A stretch of DNA of 64,000 nt from Granulicoccus phenolivorans DSM 17626 = NBRC 107789 = JCM 15570. Its GTDB lineage: Bacteria; Actinomycetota; Actinomycetes; Propionibacteriales; Propionibacteriaceae. The stretch covers positions 33,189-97,188 of the forward strand of contig NZ_AUHH01000013.1 of assembly GCF_000423085.1 (NCBI RefSeq), given 5' to 3'. Shown in pieces: positions 10,022-17,000 of this stretch (its first letter is position 1; the number at the start of each line of letters is the position of its first letter). The notes under the pieces are model-generated. The model ran no database searches. It saw only the letters and a list, made by a program, of their open reading frames with translations, and was not told where the DNA came from. The position numbers were made by a program, and so were the translations under genes.

Positions 10022-10027
10022 GGCCCG

Positions 10028-10690
10028 GTGCGTTCTGTTGCTGTGCTGTTTGCTGCCGGGCTGTTGGTGCTGTCGCTGAGCGGCTGTGCGCCCCGCGCCG
10101 GGCGTTCGGGTGGGGAGGGTGCGCAGAACGCCGCCGGATGCGTGTACAACCCGTCAGGGACCCCGGCCAAGGTGGTGGATCCGCCGCCGACCGGGGATGT
10201 TCCGACGAGCGGGCAGGTGCTGTTCACGCTGACCACCAATCAGGGCGATCTGCGGATCACCGCCGACCGCGGGCGTACGCCGTGCACGGTGAATTCGTTC
10301 TCCTCGCTGGTGCAGCAGGGCTTCTACGACGACACGCAGTGCCACCGGCTGGTCGACATGGGGATCTTCGTGCTGCAGTGCGGGGATCCGACCGGGACCG
10401 GCACCGGCGGCCCCGGCTACCGATTCGCCGATGAGACCCGGCCCGAGGACACCTACCCCGCGGGGACGGTGGCCATGGCCAACGCGGGGCCGAACACCAA
10501 TGGCTCGCAGTTCTTCCTGGTGTACGAAGACTCCGTATTGCCGCCCAATTACACGGTGCTGGGCCGGATGGACGCCGAGTCCACCGGGGTAGTGGCCCGG
10601 ATCGCAGCCGAGGGGCACGGTGGGCAGCCGGGGGAGGGCGTACCGAACAACGAGGCGCGGATCATTCGGGCGACCCAGACCCCGCTGTGA
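10028..10690 (+). CDS. Cyclophilin-type peptidyl-prolyl cis-trans isomerase, lipoprotein
   Basis: The 220-residue protein has a lipoprotein signal peptide (hydrophobic AVLFAAGLLVLSL followed by the lipobox LSGC, Cys20), so it should be anchored on the outer face of the membrane. The mature part is a cyclophilin: TLTTNQGDLRI at the start of the barrel, then NSFSSLVQQGFYDDTQCHRL, MANAGPNTNGSQFFLVY and YTVLGRMD. The catalytic Arg and the FHR motif are changed to CHRL, as often seen in this actinobacterial lipoprotein branch. It probably helps fold secreted proteins. Confidence 0.93.
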   Translation: MRSVAVLFAAGLLVLSLSGCAPRAGRSGGEGAQNAAGCVYNPSGTPAKVVDPPPTGDVPTSGQVLFTLTTNQGDLRITADRGRTPCTVNSFSSLVQQGFYDDTQCHRLVDMGIFVLQCGDPTGTGTGGPGYRFADETRPEDTYPAGTVAMANAGPNTNGSQFFLVYEDSVLPPNYTVLGRMDAESTGVVARIAAEGHGGQPGEGVPNNEARIIRATQTPL

Positions 10691-11120
10691 TTCGGAATCA
10701 GCGGTAGGGCCGACTCCCGGCGGGGCTGGCTGGAGTCCCGGTGGGGCTGGAGTCCCTGGCGGCCTGGGTTCCGGCGGGGACTCCCGGGTATGCGCGACCG
10801 TGCAGTTGTCGGGGGTATCGGACACTTCCACCGGTGCGTGGGCTCTGTCATCGCGTAGGTGGGCCGATCCTGCCACCAGGAGCTCGGAATCCGGCATTTT
10901 TGGGCTGGTGGGGTCATCTGGCGGCAGGATCCGCCCACCTGTCCCAGCGCACCACTGCAGCAGTGGCCCATCGCGATGGTGCGGGCGCCGATCCGGGCCA
11001 CCGAGCAGGCCTGGTCGCCGTGGGGATGGGTGACTGTGGTGGGTTGGGCGCGGTCAAGTCCGGTGGGTTGGGTCGCTGTGGTGGGCTGGGTGGCGGGGCG
11101 GGTTGAGGCACGGCAGAAGG
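10691..11120. other. Gene-free stretch with short imperfect repeats and palindromes
   Basis: No credible gene is seen. The sequence is built of short G-rich motifs such as GGCTGGAGTCCC and GTGGTGGGTTGGG that recur at irregular spacing. It includes the long inverted repeat at 10857-10940, the CCACTGC/GCAGTGG palindrome near 10955 and the 12-bp palindrome CCATCGCGATGG near 10968. Open frames here are free of gene signals and overlap on both strands. Confidence 0.7.
10857..10940. repeat. Long inverted repeat (23-bp arms)
   Basis: Arms 10857-10879 and 10918-10940 are reverse complements at 21 of 23 positions and flank a 38-base loop. Together they could form a stable hairpin. Confidence 0.85.
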
Positions 11121-12166
11121 AACGAGCGAAGGGCCATGTCGGGGAGCGAGTACTGCTGAGATCGCTCCTGGGGCTGACTCTTCGCTCGTTTGGTTGACCC
11201 TTCGCCGCCCGACCAGGAATCCTCGCCGTCCGACCACAGATCGTCGCCGCCCAGCCAGGAATCCTCGCTGCCCGGCTACGTGGCTTCGCTGCTGGGCCTG
11301 CTCCGGCTGCTGCCTGGCGTCGTCCCCTCGCTGCACGTCCTGGAGCGCGTGCGGGGCCATCAGTCCGGGAACGAGCGAAGGGCCATGTCGGGGAGCGAGT
11401 GCTGCTGAGATCGCTCCCCGGCCTGAATCTTCGCTGGTCGGTTCCCCCTTCGCTGCCCGACCACAGATCGTCGCCGCCCGACCACAGATCGTCGCCGCCC
11501 GACCAGGAACCCTCGCTGCCCGGCTACGTGGCTTCGCTGCTGGGCCTGCTCCGGCTGCTGCATGGCGTGGTCCCCTCGCCGCGCGTCCTGGAGCGCGTGC
11601 GGGGCCATCAGAGCGGGGACGAGCGAAGGGTCATAGCGGGGAGCGAGTGCTGCTGAGATCGCTCCCCGGGCTGAATCTTCGCTGGTCGGTTCCCCCTTTC
11701 GCTGCCTCACTACAGATGGTCGCCGCCCAGCCACGAATCGTCGCCGCCGGCTATGTGCCTTCGCTGCTGGGCCTGCTCCGGGTGCTGCGTCGCGTGGTCC
11801 CCTCGCTGCACGTCCGGGAGCGCGTGCGGGGCCATCAGTCCGGGAACGAGCGAAGGGCCATGTCGGGGAGCGAGTACTGCTGAGATCGCTCCCCGGGCTG
11901 AATCTTCGCTCGTTTGATCCAGCTTCGCCGCCCGACCAGGAATCCTCGACGCCCGCCCACTAATCGTCGCTGCCCGACCAGGAGCCCCCGCTGCCCGACC
12001 AGGAGCCCCCGCCGCCCGGCCAGGAGCCCTCGCCGGCCGACCAGAAATCCTCGCCGCCCGAGCAGGAATCCTCGCCGCCCGAGCAGGAATCCTCGCGGCC
12101 CGGTCACGGAGCCAGTCCAGAGCCCAAGACCCTCCCTGACCGGGCCCCGGCGTACAGGATGCCCGC
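11121..12166. repeat. Tandem array of four ~225-250 bp units with nested palindromes
   Basis: Units begin at 11121, 11370, 11619 and 11845. Each starts with a nested inverted repeat: outer arms AACGAGCGAAG and CTTCGCTCGTT (complete in units 1 and 4; 7 bp in units 2 and 3) and inner arms GGGGAGCGA and TCGCTCCCC. Each continues with 21-bp repeats. Units 1-3 then share a spacer containing GGCCTGCTCCGG and GTGCGGGGCCATCAG. Reading frames through the array encode only heptad-like repeats on either strand, and no ribosome site supports them, so I treat the block as non-coding. Confidence 0.88.
11926..12114. repeat. 21-bp minisatellite, nine units
   Basis: Nine contiguous 21-base units of the type CGCCGCCCGACCAGGAATCCT fill 11926-12114; units 3 and 4 are identical, as are units 7 and 8. 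Shorter runs of the same unit occur from 11203 and 11454. Both strands stay open because 21 is a multiple of three. Confidence 0.9.
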
Positions 12167-12934
12167 TCAGGCCTCCAGGAAGGCCTTCAGAGCCTTGGTG
12201 AACAACTCCGGCTGATCGGAGTGGACCCAGTGCCGGGCACCCGGGATCAGGATCTTCTCGGCGTTCGGGAACAGCCGGTACAGGGCCTCGTCGTATTCGG
12301 GCAGGACATAGTCCGACTCGGCGCCGCCGATCAGCAGGGTCGGCTTGGTGAAGGGCTCCTCAGTGACCTCGGGGAAGGCCCGGACCACATTCATCCGGCG
12401 CGCGAGCAGGTCCAGATTCATGTGCCAGGACCAGGTCCCGGTCTTGGGGTCGCGGTGCAGATTCTGCAGCAGGAACTGCCGGACCGCATTGCTGTGCACG
12501 CCCTGGCTCTCGAGCCAGTCCTCGGCGTCGCGGCGTCGTTCCAGCGCGTCCAGATCCATGCTCTGCATCGCCGCGATCATCACATCGAAGTCCCGCCCGG
12601 GCGGGTAGGTGACCGGCTCGGAGTCGACCAGGACCAGCTTGTGGATCATCTCGGGGTGGCGCAGGGCGATCAGCATCGCGTTCTTGGCACCCATCGAATG
12701 CCCGACCAGGTCGATCGGGGCCCACTGCTCGAGGAACTCCGCGATCTGGTCGGACATCGAGATGTAGGTGAAGTCCTCGGTCCAGGACGAGCGGCCGTGG
12801 TTGGGGGCATCGACCAGGACGGTGTGCCGGCTGAGCGCTCGCGCGGGCGAGGTCCAGTTCCGCCCCTGCCCGAACACGCCGTGCAGGAAGGCGACCGTGG
12901 GTGTCCCGTGCCCGTACTCGGTGTAGTGAATCAA
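12167..12934 (-). CDS. Alpha/beta hydrolase
   Basis: The 255-residue protein has the alpha/beta hydrolase fold: oxyanion-loop sequence FLHGVFGQGRNW, VDAPNHGRSS, the nucleophile elbow LVGHSMGAKNAM (Ser in GHSMG), the acid residue region GGAESDYV and the late histidine in ARHWVHSD. This layout resembles the YbfF/ABHD11-type esterase branch; the substrate is unknown. I start it at TTG 12934 because GGGAG lies 6 bases upstream and the family homology begins there (LIHYTEYG). The frame stays open further upstream but runs into the next gene. Start confidence is moderate. Confidence 0.85.
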   Translation of the reverse strand: MIHYTEYGHGTPTVAFLHGVFGQGRNWTSPARALSRHTVLVDAPNHGRSSWTEDFTYISMSDQIAEFLEQWAPIDLVGHSMGAKNAMLIALRHPEMIHKLVLVDSEPVTYPPGRDFDVMIAAMQSMDLDALERRRDAEDWLESQGVHSNAVRQFLLQNLHRDPKTGTWSWHMNLDLLARRMNVVRAFPEVTEEPFTKPTLLIGGAESDYVLPEYDEALYRLFPNAEKILIPGARHWVHSDQPELFTKALKAFLEA

Positions 12935-12962
12935 CTCGACTCCCGTCGTCGCAGGTGATGGT

Positions 12963-13238
12963 TCAGCGCTTGCGGTCCCAGCACCAGCTGTGCCAGTGGC
13001 GGCGGTAATCCATGGCCGAAGATGCACCGATCGGCGGGATCCGGGGCCACACGACCACGTGTGCCAGACCAGGAGCAATATTGCCCCCACAACCGGGGCA
13101 CAGATAGGCCTTCTCAGATCGGCCGACGGGAATCGGCCGCACCAACCACTCACCGTCCGAGCGGGTCACCGCTGCAGGGTGCCCGCCGGACAGTGGTCGA
13201 TGCGGCCGAGTGTGTTTGCTCGGGCGTTTGCGGCCCAT
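12963..13238 (-). CDS. Small zinc-ribbon-like protein (actinobacterial, often mislabelled ATP/GTP-binding)
   Basis: The 91-residue basic protein begins MGRKRPSKHTRPHRPL and carries CPGCGGNI near residue 52 and a C-terminal HWHSWC motif, which together could bind one zinc ion. Similar short proteins (WLVRPI...YRCPGC...HVV.W...DDRRHWH..CW) are widespread in actinobacteria and have no known role; this is recalled family knowledge, not a search. It sits 28 bases upstream of the hydrolase gene in the same direction and may be its operon partner. It is hidden inside a longer open frame that runs antisense-like through the next gene. Confidence 0.75.
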   Translation of the reverse strand: MGRKRPSKHTRPHRPLSGGHPAAVTRSDGEWLVRPIPVGRSEKAYLCPGCGGNIAPGLAHVVVWPRIPPIGASSAMDYRRHWHSWCWDRKR

Positions 13239-13296
13239 GGAAGAAGTGTGCCCCGGGGGCGGAAACCGGCGCCGTGCCGGACCACCCCCGAGCGGC

Positions 13297-14499
13297 TCAG
13301 GTCCAGTCGCGGATGTCCTGGACGGCCGAGGCCGGGGCCAGGGCGTACGCCAGCTGCTCGAGCAACCGGACCGGCTTGTCACCGGGCTCGGCGGTCTCGG
13401 CGAAGACGGCCTGCTGCGCGGTGAGCACTTCCTTCGGACCGATCTCGGCGAGCATCTGGAACGGTCCGGGCATCCGACAGCCGAGCTGCATGCCGGTGTC
13501 GATGTCGTTCGGGATGGCGTAGCCGGTCTGCACCATCCGCAGCGCCTCGTTGAGGTACGGCGCGACCAGGCGCAGCGGGAGCTCGTCACCGCGGGTCTGC
13601 CGCGGCAGCGAGACCGGGCCCGGGTCGTCGGTGGCGCCCTTCTCGTCATAGGTGTAGAAGCCGCGGCCGGACTTGTTGCCCAGCAGACCGGCCTCGACCA
13701 TCGAGGTGAGCAGCGCCGGCGGAGCGTTGCGGCGGTCCTTGGTCTCCTCGTACATCCGCTCCAGCACCGCGAGCGCGACGTCATTGCCGACCAGGTCACA
13801 CAGCTGCAGCGGGCCCATCGGGTACCCGGCCTGCTCGACCATCGCCGAGTCCAGTTCCTCGCGGGTGCAGTAGTGCTCCTCGTAGAGCCGGACCGCATTG
13901 CTGAGGTAGGGGATCAGCAGGGCGTTGACGATGAAGCCGGCCCGGTCGCGGCACAGGATCGGCTCCTTGCCCAGCGAGCGCAGCAGCCCAATGAGGCGAT
14001 CGACGTGCTCGTCTGCGGTGTGCAGGGTCCGGATCACCTCGACCAGCTTCTGCACCGGCGCCGGGTTGAAGAAGTGCACCCCCACCACGCGGGAGGGATT
14101 CTTCGTCACCGCCGCGATCGCGGTGATCGACAGCGAGGAGGTGTTGGTCGCCAGGATGGCATGTTCCGGAGCCGCCTCATCGATCACCCGGAAGATGCTG
14201 GCCTTCAGCTCCGGGTTCTCGTTGACAGCCTCGATGACGAGGTCGCAGTCGGACACGTCGGTGTTGTCCGTGGAGAACTGGATCCGTCCGATCAGCGCGG
14301 CGGCGTCCTCTTCGGACATCTTGCCCCGCTTGACGGCACGACCGGTCGACTTCTGCAGGATGGCGCGTCCCCGGTCGAGGGCAGCATCGTTGTACTCGAT
14401 ACCGCGGACGGCGTAGCCGCCCTTGGCGAATACCTCGGCAATGCCGGCACCCATGGTGCCCAGACCGATGACAGCGACCTTCGAGATCTCTTTAGTCAC
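13297..14499 (-). CDS. 3-hydroxyacyl-CoA (3-hydroxybutyryl-CoA) dehydrogenase
   Basis: The enzyme oxidises 3-hydroxyacyl-CoA with NAD+ in beta-oxidation or butyrate-type metabolism. The N-terminal Rossmann motif VIGLGTMGAGIAEVFAKGG is at residues 10-28. The catalytic segment TNTSSLSITAIAA and the HFFNPAPVQKLVEVI signature follow. At 400 residues it is longer than the usual ~285: two C-terminal 3HCDH domains are visible, one near NALLIPYLSNAVRLYEE and a second near LNEALRMVQTGYAIPNDID. The start is GTG 14499; no Shine-Dalgarno is seen. A Crp-like dyad lies 58 bases upstream. Confidence 0.93.
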   Translation of the reverse strand: MTKEISKVAVIGLGTMGAGIAEVFAKGGYAVRGIEYNDAALDRGRAILQKSTGRAVKRGKMSEEDAAALIGRIQFSTDNTDVSDCDLVIEAVNENPELKASIFRVIDEAAPEHAILATNTSSLSITAIAAVTKNPSRVVGVHFFNPAPVQKLVEVIRTLHTADEHVDRLIGLLRSLGKEPILCRDRAGFIVNALLIPYLSNAVRLYEEHYCTREELDSAMVEQAGYPMGPLQLCDLVGNDVALAVLERMYEETKDRRNAPPALLTSMVEAGLLGNKSGRGFYTYDEKGATDDPGPVSLPRQTRGDELPLRLVAPYLNEALRMVQTGYAIPNDIDTGMQLGCRMPGPFQMLAEIGPKEVLTAQQAVFAETAEPGDKPVRLLEQLAYALAPASAVQDIRDWT

Positions 14500-14556
14500 G
14501 GGTGGCAGTCTTGCACAGTGCGGGCCGGATCACGGAACCCGCGACGAGGGTGGAAT

Positions 14557-14570
14557 GTGACCTGAATCAC
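14557..14570. promoter_or_regulatory. Crp/GlxR-like operator upstream of the 3-hydroxyacyl-CoA dehydrogenase gene
   Basis: GTGA-CCTGAA-TCAC, with a further T and C on the flanks (TGTGA...TCACC), is a second match in this window to the actinobacterial Crp-family core. Confidence 0.45.
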
Positions 14571-14577
14571 CTGTCGG

Positions 14578-15516
14578 TCACGCGGTCGATTGCCCGACCC
14601 AGAAGCCGTCGGGCAACCGGAGTCGGGGCGCCACGACCCGGGCCAGAACCTCCCGCAGATCAATACTGCACGGCAGCCCGCCCTCGGCGGTCAGCGCCCC
14701 CGGCTGCAGCGAATCGATCCGGGTGCGCAGCTGGTACGCACCGGGTTCGGGCTCGCCGGGTCCCGGGTCGGCACCACCCGCGTCGCCGAACCCGCCGCCG
14801 GCCAGGAACATCGCGCTGGCCTGGCCGTGCTCGAGGCCGCCGCCGCTGTTCTGGGCCACCTGGCGGCCGAACTCGGTCACCGTCAGCACGGTGGTGCGCT
14901 GCCACTGGGCGCCCAGCGCGGCCGGCAACGCGGCGATCGTGGCGGCCAGCCGGGTCGCCCGGCGGCTGAACCAGCCCTGCGGGTCGGCGGAGTTGCCGGC
15001 GCTGTGGTGCATGTCCCAGTTGCCCAGGGTGAGTGAAGTCACGTGTACGCCGGCGGCCCGGACGCCGACGAGGTCCAGCGTGTCGGCCAGCCGGGCCCGT
15101 TCGGTGAAGTGCGAGCTCGACGGCTCGGGCAGGCCGACCCCGTGCACGATGCTCAGTTCCTGTCGCTGCCACAACGTCAGCAGGTCGGCGAGCCCCGGAT
15201 GCAGGCCCCAGCGGGTCCCGAGCGGGGTCAACCGATCCCCGGGCAGGGCGAGGTCCGGCCGGGCCCGGCGGTAATCAGCGTCGTCCAACGGGGCCACCGC
15301 GGCGAGCCCGTCGAAGCCCCCGTCGAGAAACAACACGATCAGGTGGCTGGATTCCGGACCGTCGGGGAGACCGGCACCGGCGGGGGCGTCGGCGGCCCGG
15401 GCGGGCGCGGCCGCACCGAATACCGGTGCGGCGGCCAGCACTGCCCCCAGACCCGCGGCGGCGCCGAGGACGGAGCGTCGTGGCAGGCGGTACCCGGTTG
15501 TACTGGTGCTCGGCAT
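14578..15516 (-). CDS. DUF1501 family Tat-exported protein, shortened
   Basis: The 312-residue product begins with a Tat signal (PRRSVLGAAAGLGAVLAA...APARA). The mature part matches the DUF1501 (sulfatase-like fold) family: LIVLFLDGGFDGLAAVAP, LDDADYRRARPDLALPG, WGLHPGLADLLTLWQ and a late VLTVTEFGRQVAQN...DHG-like EHGQ region. Members are normally around 400 residues; here the text passes directly from SSHFTERARL to LVGVRAAGVHVTSLTLGNWDMH, skipping about 100 residues that usually lie between. GAAGGAG precedes the ATG. The biochemical function is unknown. Confidence 0.82.
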   Translation of the reverse strand: MPSTSTTGYRLPRRSVLGAAAGLGAVLAAAPVFGAAAPARAADAPAGAGLPDGPESSHLIVLFLDGGFDGLAAVAPLDDADYRRARPDLALPGDRLTPLGTRWGLHPGLADLLTLWQRQELSIVHGVGLPEPSSSHFTERARLADTLDLVGVRAAGVHVTSLTLGNWDMHHSAGNSADPQGWFSRRATRLAATIAALPAALGAQWQRTTVLTVTEFGRQVAQNSGGGLEHGQASAMFLAGGGFGDAGGADPGPGEPEPGAYQLRTRIDSLQPGALTAEGGLPCSIDLREVLARVVAPRLRLPDGFWVGQSTA

Positions 15517-15600
15517 CTGGCTCCTTCGACGACCCGGCCAGGGTCCCGGACGCATCCGAGGGCCCGGGCCCATTCTGCCCGAGCCCCGAAATCCGCCTCC

Positions 15601-15606
15601 TAGACT
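15601..15606 (+). promoter_or_regulatory. -10 element giving a leaderless mRNA
   Basis: TAGACT ends 6 bases before ATG 15613. It lies in the 96-base gap between divergent genes. Confidence 0.6.
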
Positions 15607-15612
15607 GGGTGC

Positions 15613-16152
15613 ATGAGTCAGCCGGAGTACGCCGAGGAGCCACTGCGGGCCCGGCCCGCGCCGTGGGATCCCGAGGGCCCGGATCCGCTGGCGCACCTGT
15701 ACGCCGGTCCCGGAGCCGGGCCGGCCGAGCGCCGCGGACCCACCCCCGCCGTCCCGGTGCCCCCCACCGACCCGTACGCCGATCTCCCCGAACCCGGCGT
15801 GCCGGCGTACCTGCTGCCCCCGGGGGCGCTGCCGCAGCAACTGCCGACGTCCGCGCCGGGGTCGACGGACCTGGTGCGGCCCGCGGCCGGCGTCCAGCCC
15901 TATCGACCGGAGGACCGCGAGCAGCATCCGCTGGCCGAGCGGGTGGCGATGCTGGGGTGGCTCAGTCTGGGGCTCTCGGTGACCGCGCCGCTGGCCTGGT
16001 ACTGGGGAAGTCGGGCGCGGGCGGACTTTCGGCGGGAGCCGGACCGCTACGACACCACGCCGGTGAACCTGGGCTGGATGCTGGGCGTGGTCCAGACGAT
16101 CGGCCTGGCGCTGGCCCTCGGGCTGCTCGGGGTCATCGTGCTGATGTCCTGA
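15613..16152 (+). CDS. Proline-rich protein with two C-terminal membrane helices (DUF4190-like)
   Basis: The first ~110 of 179 residues are Pro/Ala/Glu rich and probably disordered in the cytoplasm. Two hydrophobic segments follow (about residues 116-134, MLGWLSLGLSVTAPLAWYWG, and 156-178), separated by a short charged stretch with DFRREPDRYD. The layout resembles DUF4190 membrane proteins. No function can be read from the sequence. Transcription probably begins at the start codon. Confidence 0.7.
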   Translation: MSQPEYAEEPLRARPAPWDPEGPDPLAHLYAGPGAGPAERRGPTPAVPVPPTDPYADLPEPGVPAYLLPPGALPQQLPTSAPGSTDLVRPAAGVQPYRPEDREQHPLAERVAMLGWLSLGLSVTAPLAWYWGSRARADFRREPDRYDTTPVNLGWMLGVVQTIGLALALGLLGVIVLMS

Positions 16153-16208
16153 CCCGCGGACCGGCCGACCGGACCCTGACGAGGGACCGCTCGGTGCGGC
16201 CGCCGGGG

Positions 16209-16214
16209 TAGAGT
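16209..16214 (+). promoter_or_regulatory. -10 element giving a leaderless mRNA for nucS
   Basis: TAGAGT ends 7 bases before GTG 16222, matching the arrangement before the PPIase gene. Confidence 0.65.
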
Positions 16215-16221
16215 CTGCCCG

Positions 16222-16932
16222 GTGCGTTTGGTGATTGCTCGCTGTCAGGTCGACTATGCCGGAAGGCTCTCGGCCCATCTTCCGATGGCCACCCGGTTGA
16301 TCATGGTGAAGGCCGATGGGGCGGTGTCGGTGCATGCCGATGACCGGGCGTACAAGCCGCTGAACTGGATGAGCGCGCCGTGCCGGCTGACCGTACGCCC
16401 GCCCAGTGCCGACGAGGCCGCCGTCACCGCCGAGCTGGAGGACCGGATTCAGGAGGTGTGGGAGGTCAAGGGCCGCGAGGAGGATCGACTGCAGATCTCG
16501 ATCGCGGAGATCCTGCACGACCACACCCACGAACTCGGGGTGGATCCGGGGCTGCAGAAGGACGGGGTCGAGGCCCACCTGCAGCAACTGCTCGCCGAGA
16601 ACCCCGCAGCGCTGGGCGCCGGCCTCACCCTGGTCCGCCGGGAGTACCCCACCGCGATCGGTCCGGTGGATCTGATGTGCCGCAACGACGCCGGCGGCTA
16701 TGTCGCGATCGAGGTCAAGCGGCGCGGCGAGATCGACGGCGTGGAGCAACTCACCCGCTACCTGGAACTGTTGCGTCGCGACAGCCTGCTCGGGGAGGTC
16801 GAGGGGGTCTTCGCCGCCCAGCAGATCAAGCCGCAGGCCAAGGTCCTCGCCCACGATCGCGGGATCCGGTGCGTCACCGTCGACTACGACGCCCTGCGCG
16901 GACTCGACGATCCGCAGGACCGGTTGTTCTGA
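16222..16932 (+). CDS. nucS: Endonuclease NucS (EndoMS), mismatch-specific
   Basis: NucS cuts both strands at mismatched bases and replaces MutS/MutL in many actinobacteria. The 236-residue length is normal. The N-terminal DNA-binding domain begins [16 protein letters not shown]; the C-terminal RecB-like nuclease domain has the catalytic residues Asp150 (GPVDLM), Glu164 and Lys166 (AIEVKRRG) and the following [10 protein letters not shown] helix. The extreme C-terminus QDRLF resembles a beta-clamp binding peptide, consistent with the known clamp dependence of this family. The start is GTG in a leaderless context. Confidence 0.95.
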   Translation: MRLVIARCQVDYAGRLSAHLPMATRLIMVKADGAVSVHADDRAYKPLNWMSAPCRLTVRPPSADEAAVTAELEDRIQEVWEVKGREEDRLQISIAEILHDHTHELGVDPGLQKDGVEAHLQQLLAENPAALGAGLTLVRREYPTAIGPVDLMCRNDAGGYVAIEVKRRGEIDGVEQLTRYLELLRRDSLLGEVEGVFAAQQIKPQAKVLAHDRGIRCVTVDYDALRGLDDPQDRLF

Positions 16933-17000
16933 CCCCCGGGTGCCGCGGCATTACGCGGCGGGAAACCTGCCGACGACGGCCGGTCAACGTACGCCGAGGC

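Noticed and set aside
11360..11734. Minus-strand frame in the repeat array (heptad-like GRR repeats)
   Set aside because: The frame exists because the 21-bp units are multiples of three; no ribosome site, and the same is true on the other strand.
12935..13153. Longer N-terminus (328 residues) for the alpha/beta hydrolase
   Set aside because: It would overlap the zinc-ribbon gene in another frame; TTG 12934 has a GGGAG site and begins the fold.
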